Notes under the pieces: model-generated
Databases searched by the model: none
The model's input: the letters and a program-made list of their open reading frames with translations, nothing else
Told to the model about the DNA's origin: nothing
Shown here: positions 48,901 through 57,178 of the stretch, in pieces
How the letters are laid out: each line of letters opens with the position of its first letter
Numbering within the stretch: position 1 is the first letter of the stretch
NCBI GenBank assembly: GCA_965240325.2
Contig: OZ251222.1
Location: forward strand, 868,001 to 932,000
Source of the DNA: Rebecca billardiae RCC1528
Lineage: Eukaryota > Haptophyta
Direction of reading: 5' to 3'
DNA length: 64,000 nucleotides
Translations under genes and position numbers: made by a program

Positions 48901-51296
48901 CCGCGGCCGAGCTCCTCTTCAGGCCGCTCTCTCCGCACACGGCGACGGTGCGGTCGCGCGACCGCGCGCTGCGCGTGCCAGCCACCGTGGAGGGCGTGCA
49001 ACGGCTCGCGGCGCGCTACCAGCTGGTGGCGACGGGCGAGGCGCTCGCCGCGGCCGAGGCGGCGGCGCCGGGCGCGCGCCGCGCGGTGTGCGCGCACGCG
49101 CGCGTGCTCGCGCGGATGTCGCCCGCATGCAAGGCGGAGGCGGTGCAGGCGGTGCAGGTGCGCGCGCCGCTGCGCGCGCGCGAGAGCGCGCGGCCGGCCC
49201 GGCCCTGCTTTGCCGGGCGGGGGTGGTACGCGCGCCCCAGCCCGGCCGGAGGGATGGTGTCCACCCCGAGCCCCCGCTTTTCGCGCACGCCCGAGCACGC
49301 CCGCGAGCGCGCGCACTGTCTGGCCGCACCACCACCAAGCACCCACAGCATATGCCCGCCCCGCGCACCACCGACCGCGGGGCGGGTCTACACGGGCTGC
49401 GAGAGCACTCGCGGCGGGCTCAACCATGCACCGCGCGCGCACCCATGCGCGCGGTGCCTGATAGCCCGCGCGCATCCCAGCGGCGCGAAGGGCAGCCCCG
49501 GGCTCCCGGACGTGCGCCTGCCTGCCGCGCGGGGGCGTGCCGCCGGCGTCTGCTGCGCACGCGCGCGCGGGGGGTGGGCAGACCCTGGGGGGCGCGCGCG
49601 CGCATTGTCGCAGTGCGCGGCGCACTGCGCGGCGCAGTTCGCGGCTGCCCTCGTTGGCCGAGGGCGGCGAGCTGAGGGGGGCTCTGCCGCCCTCGCCCTA
49701 ACGCGCACTCGACTTCTGACCCGCCTTGCGCCCCGCCGCCGGCCTCCCACGCCCCCGCCGCAGGCGAGCGGGCAGCCCTGCATGATGGTCGGCGATGGCG
49801 CGAACGACGCGGCCGCGCTCCAGGCCGCCACGTGCGGCCTGGCGCTGCTCGCGACGCCCGCGCCCGAGCCCGCGGCTGCGGCTGCGGCGCAGAAGAGCGC
49901 GGCGCACGGCGCGGGCGAGGCGCGCGCCGCCGCGCCCGCGCGCTCGGAGGCGCGGGGCTTGGAGCTCGAGCGGCTGCGCCTCAAGGCGCAGCGCTGCCTA
50001 GAGGCCGGCCAGCCGCGCGCCGCGTGGGCGGCGATGCGTGAGCTGGCCGCGGCGCAGGCGGCGGAGCGCGAGACGGGCGGCGGCGCGGGCGGCACGGGCG
50101 GCGGCGGCGGCGGCGCGAGGCCCGGCGGGCTCGGAGGGGTGCTTGACCGCCTGCTCGGCGCGAGCGCGGCCGAGGCGCTCGGCGACGCCGACGACGCCGA
50201 CGGCGTCGCGGCGGGCGAGGCTTGCATGGCGGCACCCTTCTCTGCACGACCAGGGACCCCGCTTGCCGCGGTGGCCGTGCTCCGGCACGCGCGCGCCGCG
50301 CTCGCGCACACCGTGCAGATGCACAGCCTGCTCGCGCTGCACGGCCTCTCGGCCGCGAGCGCGCTCTCGGCGCTGCACCTCCGCGGCGTGCGGTACGGCC
50401 GCGCCAACCTCGTCGCCGCGCAGCTCGCCGGCCTGCTGTGCTCGTGGGCGACGGCATTCCCGCTCCCGCGCCGCGCGCTCTCGGCGGAGCGCCCGCTCTC
50501 AAGCCTGACCGAGCCCGCGCTCGGCCTCGGCCTGCTGGGGCAGGGCGCGGCGCACATGGCGGCGACGCTTTGCGCGCTCGCGCTCGGCACGCGCGAGGAC
50601 ACGCACCTCGCGCGCGCCCACGCAGCGCTGCGCCTGTCCTTGTCGCGCGCCGGCCCCGAGGGCGAGGGCGGCGCGCCGGCCGGCGCGCCGGCGTCCGGCG
50701 AGGCGGCGCCCGCGCCGCCGGAGGAGGCTGTTGTGATTGGCCAGCCCGGCGCGCCGTTCAGGCCGACGGCGGTGAACACAGCGATCAACTGCCTCGAGCT
50801 GTCCCAGACGCTCTCCATCACCGCGCTCAGCGCGCTCGGCGCCGCGCCGCCGCGCGCGCGCCAGCGCAAGCTGCAGCGTGCGTTCGGGCTCGCCCAGCTG
50901 GCTGTGCTGCTAGTGGCGAGCGGCGCGCTCGCCCCGCTCTCGCGCCTCATGCAGCTGCACGAGCCGCCAAGGCTCTGCTTCCACGCGCCGCTCGTCGCGC
51001 TCGTGCTCGCGGATCGCGCGCTTGCCGCGCTCAGCGACCGCGCGGCCCGCTCGCTCTTCGCGCCCGCGCCCGCGTACCGGCGGCGCCGCGCGCGAGGCAA
51101 GGGCCCGCCCGCTCGCCTCAGCCGCCCGCCTGCAGGTGCGGTGCCAGCGGTGTCTGCGCTGCCTCGGACGGCTCTCGGCGGGCCACGGTGCCACGGTCAG
51201 ACGGGCGAGCCTACCGACACAGCCGATGACGCCGAGCGCACATCGGCGCGTGGTGACGGCGCTGCGCCCGTGACCCACACATCGCCTTCGTCCTGA
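45906..51296 (+). CDS. P5A-type P-type ATPase (Spf1/ATP13A1-like)
   Basis: Two exons, 45906-49157 and 49764-51296, giving 1594 aa. The start is the ATG at 45906. The order of P-type motifs is intact: actuator LTGES, then the membrane motif LPADLPAQAALSAG (P5A enzymes have PPELP here), EGVICIEPSVLC, phosphorylation site FDKTGTL with Asp540, nucleotide-domain KGAPE and, after the intron, MVGDGANDAAAL (Asp1095). The EG-ICIEP stretch directly before DKTGT is typical of P5A. The 606-nt intron (49158-49763; donor GTGCGC, acceptor CCGCAG, phase 0) is stop-free and a multiple of three, so the raw frame reads through it. Spf1-type pumps act in the ER membrane, removing mistargeted helices. Ala/Gly-rich insertions make it longer than usual. 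Confidence 0.88.
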   Translation: MTAWRRRLLAALVAAAAVPRVSQAALSPGDGAPSGRSLADPAVCTRCAPPLEAVRLVRSRTPTSSCAQHLPFCALHVLAARALARSEPDAVVPMLGAISSALLHLFALLVQEWSRPLAWRVHFAPEPSVGEASHAVVTPAQRHGRPELVALDRRNGTVWLEWNGRRFFASVPARRGGGGGGGAISRDLAWREPSLPCSQPLAEYCEARGLSERAHAERLGLHGPNQCALPLPDVRALLRARLLAPMAVLQVLTAVLWLVDGEGARALVSAASALSFEATAVGASYRNALAVHRMQGSPAPVLVRRAGRWREANATTIAPGELLGLKPGARVPCDCVLLAGHALLDEATLTGESVAQAKEGLRARAADAGTAPAEPLDASAGGAHAGALLRGGTRVLHGALPSAGAAGAPRPWQRAPDGALPCVALRTGHRAAHAEALRAIARSAEAPVAPSREPLMLVGLLTAAAACASAYVAAHGRAASRRALAVHCALILLCVLPADLPAQAALSAGSALRALRREGVICIEPSVLCASARVSTVLFDKTGTLVQDAPRLEAVVPAGALRGAARGEGARTTGRLRVRGVHARAAPLAARLVLGGCHALVPAPRRDADVDAGADAGADAGAGSKGAKVGGGGEEAAAAPPAGASRAPAARALGDPIELAALSALRCELRQSRPLAAPAAGAGAAAPAAGAGAAAPAAGAGAAAPAAGAGAAAPAAGAGAAAPAAGAGAAAPAAGAGAAAPAAGVGAAAPVAGAGAAAPAAGAGAGAPGEAELRTRIDGALDVRALSAEPFTPSSRRMTVALAVEPVIASASARGRGTVGGWAGAQAAGARGGWLVCKGAPEAVAPLCADVPTAYGRTHAALGARGARVLALAARRLTQAELAALATGRTRAAELESAAPLSLVGLAAFGCAPHADARRAVRSLRRARLRVAIATGDAVGTALWAAAACGVANSRKPWALLQCAAPPAAATAASAAPGATPAQSAPAAADGAGGGAPAPAAELLFRPLSPHTATVRSRDRALRVPATVEGVQRLAARYQLVATGEALAAAEAAAPGARRAVCAHARVLARMSPACKAEAVQAVQVRAPLRARESARPARPCFAGRGWYARPSPAGGMVSTPSPRFSRTPEHARERAHCLAAPPPSTHSICPPRAPPTAGRVYTGCESTRGGLNHAPRAHPCARCLIARAHPSGAKGSPGLPDVRLPAARGRAAGVCCARARGGWADPGGRARALSQCAAHCAAQFAAALVGRGRRAEGGSAALALTRTRLLTRLAPRRRPPTPPPQASGQPCMMVGDGANDAAALQAATCGLALLATPAPEPAAAAAAQKSAAHGAGEARAAAPARSEARGLELERLRLKAQRCLEAGQPRAAWAAMRELAAAQAAERETGGGAGGTGGGGGGARPGGLGGVLDRLLGASAAEALGDADDADGVAAGEACMAAPFSARPGTPLAAVAVLRHARAALAHTVQMHSLLALHGLSAASALSALHLRGVRYGRANLVAAQLAGLLCSWATAFPLPRRALSAERPLSSLTEPALGLGLLGQGAAHMAATLCALALGTREDTHLARAHAALRLSLSRAGPEGEGGAPAGAPASGEAAPAPPEEAVVIGQPGAPFRPTAVNTAINCLELSQTLSITALSALGAAPPRARQRKLQRAFGLAQLAVLLVASGALAPLSRLMQLHEPPRLCFHAPLVALVLADRALAALSDRAARSLFAPAPAYRRRRARGKGPPARLSRPPAGAVPAVSALPRTALGGPRCHGQTGEPTDTADDAERTSARGDGAAPVTHTSPSS
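47934..48203 (+). repeat. Coding minisatellite, ten 27-bp units in the P5A ATPase
   Basis: Ten tandem 27-base units encode APAAGAGAA each, with the middle six identical and the last three diverged (for example GCGCCGGCGGCCGGCGCGGG as the unit core). It lies in the cytosolic loop between the phosphorylation site and the KGAPE motif. The unit is itself close to palindromic, which explains why the other strand also encodes an Ala/Pro/Gly repeat. Confidence 0.95.
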
Positions 51297-52706
51297 TGAG
51301 CTGATGAGCAGCACTGATTCCCATCTCACTAGCTTCTCAGACGACGTATATATGATCGGCTACGCCGATCTTCGGGTAGTAAACAACGAAGTTGAGGGCG
51401 CACGGCCCGATAGTGGCTGCTAGTTGTCGCGTTCTTTCTTCGTCACGAATCACGCAGCTTGTGAGCAGCAGCCGGCTTGTGACGACACGGTCGGACGGTC
51501 GGACGGGTGCATGCGCCGAATGCAGCCGAGTCACTGGCGAGTCCGACAGCCGGGCGGCGGCGCCGGGGGTGCACGCGAGCTCGCACGCGCGTTGTGTGCG
51601 CAGCCGCGCTGCGCGCAGAGCAGCCACTCAGCGCCGCGCCCGACCACTACGCGAGAAGCCGCTGCGCCGCGCGCAGCGGCAGCAGCGGCGCCTCCGCAGC
51701 GCGCGCCGAGCCGCCGCCTCCCGCCCGTCCCGCCTCGGCCGCGGCCGCGGCGCGCGAGCGACTTGCGGCTTGCGGCGGCGGCGGGCAGCGGCGGCGCGGC
51801 GAGCGCGCACAGCGGCCCCTCGAGCGTGCGGCCGAGCGCCGCCGCGTACGTCGGGTCGCGCGCCGCGCGCCATCGCCCACACGGCCGCGGCCCAGTGCGC
51901 CGCGCCGTCCGCGCCACGAGGCGCGGTGCACGGTGGTGCACACATTTTGGAGGCGCGCGCCGTCGAGGCGCGGGACGGGCGGGAGGGCGGACGGGGGCGG
52001 GGGGAGCGGCGGCGGCGGCGGCGGCGCGTTGCGCGAGCCGCAGCGTACGCCCGCGCCGATCTTGAATGATGAATCTCGACGGCGGCGGCCGTGGCGACGC
52101 GTGCGCGCGCGTCGACCAACGGCGGCGCGGCCTCTGCGACGGCGGCACGGTGCGGCGGGGGCAGCGGCGGCGCGACGGCGTCGGCGGTGGCGCGCTCGCA
52201 CAGCGTCTGCCGCCCGCGCGCGCCGCCGTCGTCGCCGTCGTCGCCGCGACGGCGACACGGTGCGGCGACGGCAGCATGGGCGGCGACGCGACGGGACGGA
52301 GCGGAGTTGACGGAGGGCGTGCGCGCGAGGTCGGCGGCGGTGTGCGCGGCGGCGCTGGGCGAGTGCGCCAGCCTCTCGGGCAGCACACGCCCCGCCGCGC
52401 GCCCGCCGCCGCCCAGGCTCCCGCGCCCGGCCGCGCGCCGCGCCGCCGCGCGCGCGCAGAGGCCGCGCGCGACGATCGGCTCGTACTCGTCGTGTTTTGC
52501 GCGAGCCGGCCGGCGCAACGTGACGCCTCGCGATCTGAATCGTCACGCGTCCAGGACACTACTGGTAGTCTTATTTTCAGAGAGCTCCTATAATGATTGC
52601 AGATGGATCATAACGTCGAATCACACCCGCATTTGGCTTTGAATCAATTCGTCGTACTTGAAGCGGTAGAAATTCTTATGCTCATGAGATTTTAGGCTCG
52701 TCAATT
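51297..52706. other. GC-extreme spacer or unresolved gene
   Basis: 51500-52550 is extremely GC-rich and open in nearly all frames on both strands (up to about 340 codons on the minus strand). Encoded peptides are dominated by Arg and Ala, with no recognisable domain, ATG context or GTGCGY intron that restores one. It may be a CpG-rich regulatory or untranslated region; a small gene cannot be excluded. No model is offered. Confidence 0.35.
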
Positions 52707-52759
52707 AATGCGGGTGGCAATCCATTCTTGCAATCCAAGAATGGATTGCCACCCGCATT
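52707..52759. repeat. Perfect 24-bp hairpin with 5-nt loop
   Basis: The left arm 52707-52730 (AATGCGGGTGGCAATCCATT, CTTG) is exactly complementary to 52736-52759, around the loop CAATC. It lies in AT-richer, non-coding sequence. No run of T follows, so it does not look like a bacterial-type terminator. Confidence 0.95.
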
Positions 52760-52789
52760 GACGTCGTATCAACAGATGACCAAAAGTAT

Positions 52790-52849
52790 ATGACCGCGTT
52801 CCGCGGTCCTTTTCTGCATAGAATCAACGCAGTTGGGGGCCCGCGGTGG
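52790..52849 (-). repeat. Short hairpin repeat, copy 3
   Basis: In minus orientation it reads CCACCGCGGGCCCCCAACTG through AAAAGGACCGCGGAACGCGG to TCAT, matching the copies at 21100 and 36770. The middle is diverged. Confidence 0.75.
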
Positions 52850-52906
52850 CCGTGCAATCGCGGCTCTCCGCCGTAGTGGCAGTTCGCCAGTTGAAGTCGG
52901 TTCTGA

Positions 52907-53142
52907 GATGACTGAAGCTATATTAGTCCGACCGTCGCCCTGCCTGCGCGACCGCGAGACTCATTCACACTTCACACAATCACAGCAGCGGACCTGAGAC
53001 CGCACCCGGCACCGGTCGTCAAATGATGACTGAAGCTATATTAGTCCGACCGTCGCCCTGCCTGCGCGACCGCGAGACTCATTCACACTTCACACAATCA
53101 CAGCAGCGGACCTGAGACCGCACCCGGCACCGGTCGTCAAAT
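52907..53142. repeat. Perfect tandem duplication of 118 bp
   Basis: 52907-53024 and 53025-53142 appear identical, starting GATGACTGAAGCTATATTAG and ending CACCGGTCGTCAAAT. A second duplication follows: GATCAGCTCGGATCCGACCC and CGTCCGCGATCGTGCC occur near 53187 and again near 53272. Confidence 0.9.
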
Positions 53143-53912
53143 CGGATGTCCGTCTGACAACTAGCTGCCAAATGTCCAACTGGCTGATCAGCTCGGATCC
53201 GACCCGTCCGCGATCGTGCCATCGGCATCGGAATTACTACTAGTAGCTGCCAAACTGTGTCCAACTCTGGCTGATCAGCTCGGATCCGACCCGTCCGCGA
53301 TCGTGCCGAGTGAGTCGTGCCGCGGAGCTCGGAGTACTGAAGGAGTCGGGTGTGACAGCAGGGTGCTTTAGCGCTGCGGCCCGTGCCAGCCAACGACCAG
53401 ACGTACTCTGGCCACTTGACCCGTTGCACGGGTGAGTGACCGTACGCCCTGCCTAGTGCCTACCGCGCGCGCCGCGCGACCGGCGACTCGGGGTGATGGA
53501 GAGCGGATGGCGACAGCAGCAGCAGTCCTCATGAAGACGATGAAACTGGCGGCACGGGTGCACGAGGTGGCAGGCGAAAGCGCGCCGACGAGACCGCATT
53601 TGACACACCTGAGCCGCACGCGCGTGCCGTCGCCGAGCCGGCGGCGAGCGCTGCAAACGCGCAACCGTACCGCGCGCGCCACGACGGCGCGGCACTAGCT
53701 GATGCAGGCCGTACTGCCGGCACTGCTTCTGCGATCATGCGCCACGGTCGCAGCTGACTGCGTGAGCAGCAAGCGGGAGGCGGGTCCGGAGGCACGTGCA
53801 GGCGCCGTCCCGCATATCCGCCATCGCCCATCGTGCCGGGGCACGTCACCTCCGACGATCCGGATGTGGCCCAGTCCGGACGTCACGCGATCCGGGAAGA
53901 CGAGTACGATTC
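53143..53912. other. Spacer with local duplications
   Basis: Short frames near 53430-53700 (plus: MATAAAVLMKTMKLAARVHE; and antisense) lack a recognisable domain and were not called as genes. Confidence 0.4.
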
Positions 53913-54197
53913 GCTCGTAACGAACCGTTACACTAATGTCACGTCCAGCTGACGTCCAGATCGCACTTTACTTAAGGGAATCAGCTGGGCGCGCTTTTTT
54001 TTGGCCTGATAGACCTCTCAATGCGATCTCAAAAACTCGAAACTCGGTCTCCGCCAGCCCTAAAAATCGCCCCCCGTCCCTTTTTTTCCGCCGCCCCCCG
54101 TCCCTTTTTTCTTGATCAAAGATCTCATTTTGAAACGTGGTTCGGGCCCGCTGGTGCGGGCTCCACGCTGCGCGCTCCGCCCTGCACCGCGGGCCAT
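53913..54197 (-). repeat. 270-bp dispersed repeat, copy 3
   Basis: This is inverted relative to the copy at 19561 and nearly identical to it, including the GTAACGAACCGTTAC palindrome at one end and CCTGCACCGCGGGCCAT at the other. It contains an extra internal duplication of the CCGCCCCCCGTCCCTTTTTT segment. Confidence 0.85.
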
Positions 54198-54482
54198 CAA
54201 CAACAGTAGCTTGCTAACCGTATGATACCAGGGCGCGCGGGAAGGTCGATTCAAGCTACCCGCGCAATACCATATCGCGTCGCTTTGATGAATCTGATGA
54301 GTGAACAGCTATCCAGAGAATTCGTTCGATATCTCACCTTTTTTATGGTCAGTTCAACACACGAATCTTGACTATCAGAAAGGTATTAGAGATGACTTCG
54401 TCCTATTTGATTCCGATTTCTTCTATTACTTACTATCCAAGGATTAAGGAGCAGTACAAACGCAATCATGAGCAGCGAAATG
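54198..54482. other. AT-rich spacer, nothing recognised
   Basis: An AT-rich stretch, distinct from the surrounding GC-rich DNA. No feature is supported. Confidence 0.4.
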
Positions 54483-54543
54483 GACTAATTCTATGATTTA
54501 AAGACACAGGCACGAGGGCGCAGCTCTCCTGATTCGTCTGTCG
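54483..54543 (-). repeat. Partial copy of the TTAAATCATAGAAT repeat
   Basis: On the minus strand it reads AGACGAATCAGGAGAG, then TGTGTCTTTAAATCATAGAA, matching the 3' third of the repeats at 26133 and 34199. Confidence 0.6.
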
Positions 54544-55298
54544 AAGTACTGAATGGAGTTAATGGAGGATGTCGGAGCGCGTTGGCCGCGGGTGAGGGAG
54601 TCGTCGTAACCGATGCTGATCACACGGTCACTGAGGTTGCTGCGGTTTCACACCTAAATCCACCTACAAAAATCCCCCAAATCCTGCGCGCATCCTCTTT
54701 TTTGATTTTGCGGAGCACGTGCGCCGCCCCCCCCGGCTTTCGCTCACGCTCAGACCTTTCGGGGGGGCCGTGCGCCATGATGCATCGTCAGTTACACGAC
54801 TGTAGATGAGTGTACTGTGTAGTGCGTTTTAAAAACACTGTACATGTCTGTTGACTCCACTGTCATAACTGTTGTCTGCGCGCGCTGCATTAAGAAGCGC
54901 AGGCCTAGTTGCATATGCGTCTGCCGCAATCTGTATCAGCAGCAGCGACAATGACGCGGCGATAATAGTGTCCAAACAACTGATGATGAATGGCATGATT
55001 GTCAAAGCAGCTAGCTCCGATCTGCTGGGAGATCTGCCTGCGCCAGCATGCGGCATGGCGCGCGCGAGGCGCGCTGCGCCAGCGCCGCGCCACGACGGCT
55101 GCTGTGGAGTCGAGATCCTTGTCATCGGCGCAGGGACGCGTAAGCCGTCCTGCGCTGGGGGTTGACGATGCACCTTCTCCAGGTCACGGGGCGGCCGTGC
55201 CCCAGGTGGCAGGTTCGGCACACAGCATTCGTTTGGCCACCAGCTGCGCCGTCTCCGCGCCACTCTGCGAGTGTGCAGTGACCTTGTCAGACTTTCGG
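54544..55298. other. Spacer downstream of the YERERLENIEKN gene
   Basis: Mixed-GC spacer containing a CCCCCCCC run near 54728. Frames extending into it from 55299 onward are shadows. No gene is supported. Confidence 0.4.
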
Positions 55299-56018
55299 TC
55301 ACTCCTCCGAGAGGTGAGCTGCGAGGTTCGGCCCGCCCGAGAGGACGGACTCTTGGAAGCTGTAGAACTTGCCCAGCGGGTGCCGCAGGAGCCAGCCATG
55401 CGACGGATCCCCCCCGCCGCGCTCCACCCACTCGACGCCCTCCGCAAAGAGCTTCTTGCCGTCTGCGTCGAGACGCAGGGCCTCGCCTGCCATGAAGACC
55501 GAACCGGCCGACTGCGTGTGCGCAACGCCCTCGCCGCTGGCGAGGCGGCGCAGCACGCGCAGCACGCGCTCGGCGTTGCTCGCCGAGCACCCGTTCTTCG
55601 TCAGCAGCCACTCCTGAATCGCCTCGAGCCACTCCATGGCACCCAGCTCGACGAGCCGAGCTGATCTCTCGGCGGCCGTCATCACCGGCGCCTCCAGCGC
55701 ACTGCTCTTCTCCGCCTTGGGAGCGACGGGGCGCAGCTTGCGGAGCTCCAGGGGCGTCCGCTTGGGCCGCTTCGGCGGGGGACTCGGGGTCCGCAGCACG
55801 TCGAACTGGGGCTTCGGTGACGGCGCGCGCACTCTGAGCTTCCGATCGGTTGCCGGCGGGTCAACGCGCCGCTGCTTGCGCACCTGCACGGGCCGCGGGG
55901 TGGCGAAAGCCTCCTTCTTAGACGCTTGCGCGAGCCCGAGGTGCAGGAGCATCTGCTGGTTCTTCTCAATGTTCTCCAGACGCTCTCGCTCGTAATCCGT
56001 GAGCTCGGCGACCTGCAT
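55299..56018 (-). CDS. Nuclear-type protein with YERERLENIEKN motif
   Basis: 239 aa from the ATG at 56018 (the frame also reaches a GTG at 56039). Near the N-terminus is LTDYERERLENIEKNQQML followed by LHLGL. This Y-E-x-x-R-L-x-x-I-x-x-N-x-x-x-L-x-x-LGL pattern is found at the N-terminus of several nuclear proteins of plants and fungi, including WDR76-type proteins. A basic Pro-rich linker follows (about 45-110: KQRRVDPP, PPPKRPKRTP). The C-terminal half is a compact helical/aromatic domain (MEWLEAIQEWLLTKNGCSAS, ERVLRVLRRLASG, GWLLRHPLGKFYSFQ) that I do not recognise. No WD repeats are present. A chromatin- or DNA-associated role is plausible. Confidence 0.7.
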   Translation of the reverse strand: MQVAELTDYERERLENIEKNQQMLLHLGLAQASKKEAFATPRPVQVRKQRRVDPPATDRKLRVRAPSPKPQFDVLRTPSPPPKRPKRTPLELRKLRPVAPKAEKSSALEAPVMTAAERSARLVELGAMEWLEAIQEWLLTKNGCSASNAERVLRVLRRLASGEGVAHTQSAGSVFMAGEALRLDADGKKLFAEGVEWVERGGGDPSHGWLLRHPLGKFYSFQESVLSGGPNLAAHLSEE

Positions 56019-56149
56019 GCTTTCGAACACGACACGCACGAGCTCGCGCCCGCTCGCGTCTCGCCCGCTGAGCTCGCCCCGCGGAGCCGAACGAGTGCGA
56101 GCGCGGGAAAACAGGCGAAAAGGGCGCGAAACCGAGTCCGGTAATCTGA

Positions 56150-56445
56150 ATCCGGCTTACAGGGGGGGTCCGCCAAGTGAAGTTTCCCACTTCGGAAAGG
56201 AAGCCAGGCGGGCGTGAATGCCCGTCCCACCACGATCCAAGGCGCGTGTGGCACGTCCGGGACCTGGGGGCATGCCACACGCCGGTCGGCGTCGCCGTAC
56301 GAGCATGTGGGCATGCGTGACAGCTTCCTTTCTGACTTTTCGACCACTCTCACGTCCACGTCTACGTCCTCGTGCGGGCGGCGCGCGCGTGAGGCTCGCA
56401 TGGGAAGAATGGGTAAGTAGGGACCAGGATCACCCTTCTGACGGC
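56150..56445 (+). repeat. Local dispersed repeat, copy 1 of 2
   Basis: The segment containing GAATGCCCGTCCCACC, CGGTCGGCGTCGCCGT, TTTCGACCACT, CACGTCCACGT, GGGTAAGTAGGGACCAGGAT and CACCCTTCTGACGG recurs at 56785-57178 with indels. It lies just 5' of the gene ending at 56018, so it may overlap that gene's promoter. Confidence 0.65.
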
Positions 56446-56784
56446 CATGCCGACCTCTTATGCCTTGCGACGGTGCAGGCCAGTCAATGCTCCGTCTGAC
56501 CCCACACACCGTGAGTCTGACGATCAATGTTGACTGCGCGGTAGTCGTGCGACCGCCGCCCGACACTGTTGCCGTGCGAATACGTGTGCAGCGTGTGCGC
56601 GCCTGTCAACGGCGAGGCGATCATCGACCGACATGGCTAGCGAGCTGATCAGGACTAGTACCAACCTTGTCTGGGACCACGCTACGCGATTTGGCGACCT
56701 CGCCACCGCTCAATGCCCGTCCAGAGGCACGGACGTGCCGCACTACCTGGCCAGCCACCGCCAAAGTGGGGCCCACCATCTGGA

Positions 56785-57178
56785 CCCCCCTGTACGTACG
56801 TACATCACCTTCCGGGGCAGCCGCGAGCGGTGAGGTTGGCGACTTCGTAGGGGAATGCCCGTCCCACCGCGATCCTGTCTCTCTTCGGAGAGCGTGCGAT
56901 GAAGGATGGCGCGGCAACCTGCCACTGTGAGCCTTACGCACGTTAAAACAAATAAACTGTAGGCGCCAGTGCAACGTCCGATACATACCGGGGGGCCTTG
57001 CACCCCCCGGTCGGCGTCGCCGTGCGAGCGCGTGGCCTTGCGCGTGAGTGACAGCTTTCCTTCCGACTTCTCGACCACTGTCGCGTCCACGTCCACGTCG
57101 ATCGTGTGACCGGCGTGCGTGAGGCTGCGAACTTGGGAAGGATGGGCAAGTAGCGGCCAGGATCACCCTTTCTGGCGG
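56785..57178 (+). repeat. Local dispersed repeat, copy 2 of 2
   Basis: Direct repeat of 56150-56445, about 80-85% similar over the shared parts. It is interrupted around 56890-56975 by sequence containing a degraded GCACGTTAAAACAAATAAACTG end word related to the borders of the fold-back islands. Confidence 0.6.

Noticed and set aside
47315-48985. 556-codon minus-strand frame opposite the P5A ATPase
   Set aside because: It is the complement of the ATPase; its Ala/Pro/Gly repeat mirrors the 27-bp minisatellite, and it has no domain.
49388-51100. 570-codon minus-strand frame opposite ATPase exon 2
   Set aside because: High-GC antisense shadow, with composition typical of complement frames.
44349-51296. 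Operon-like coupling of neighbouring genes
   Set aside because: Genes are spliced and in mixed orientation with ordinary spacers, so only head-to-head promoter sharing is considered.
52707-52759. Rho-independent-type terminator
   Set aside because: The hairpin is not followed by a T run and the genome is eukaryotic.
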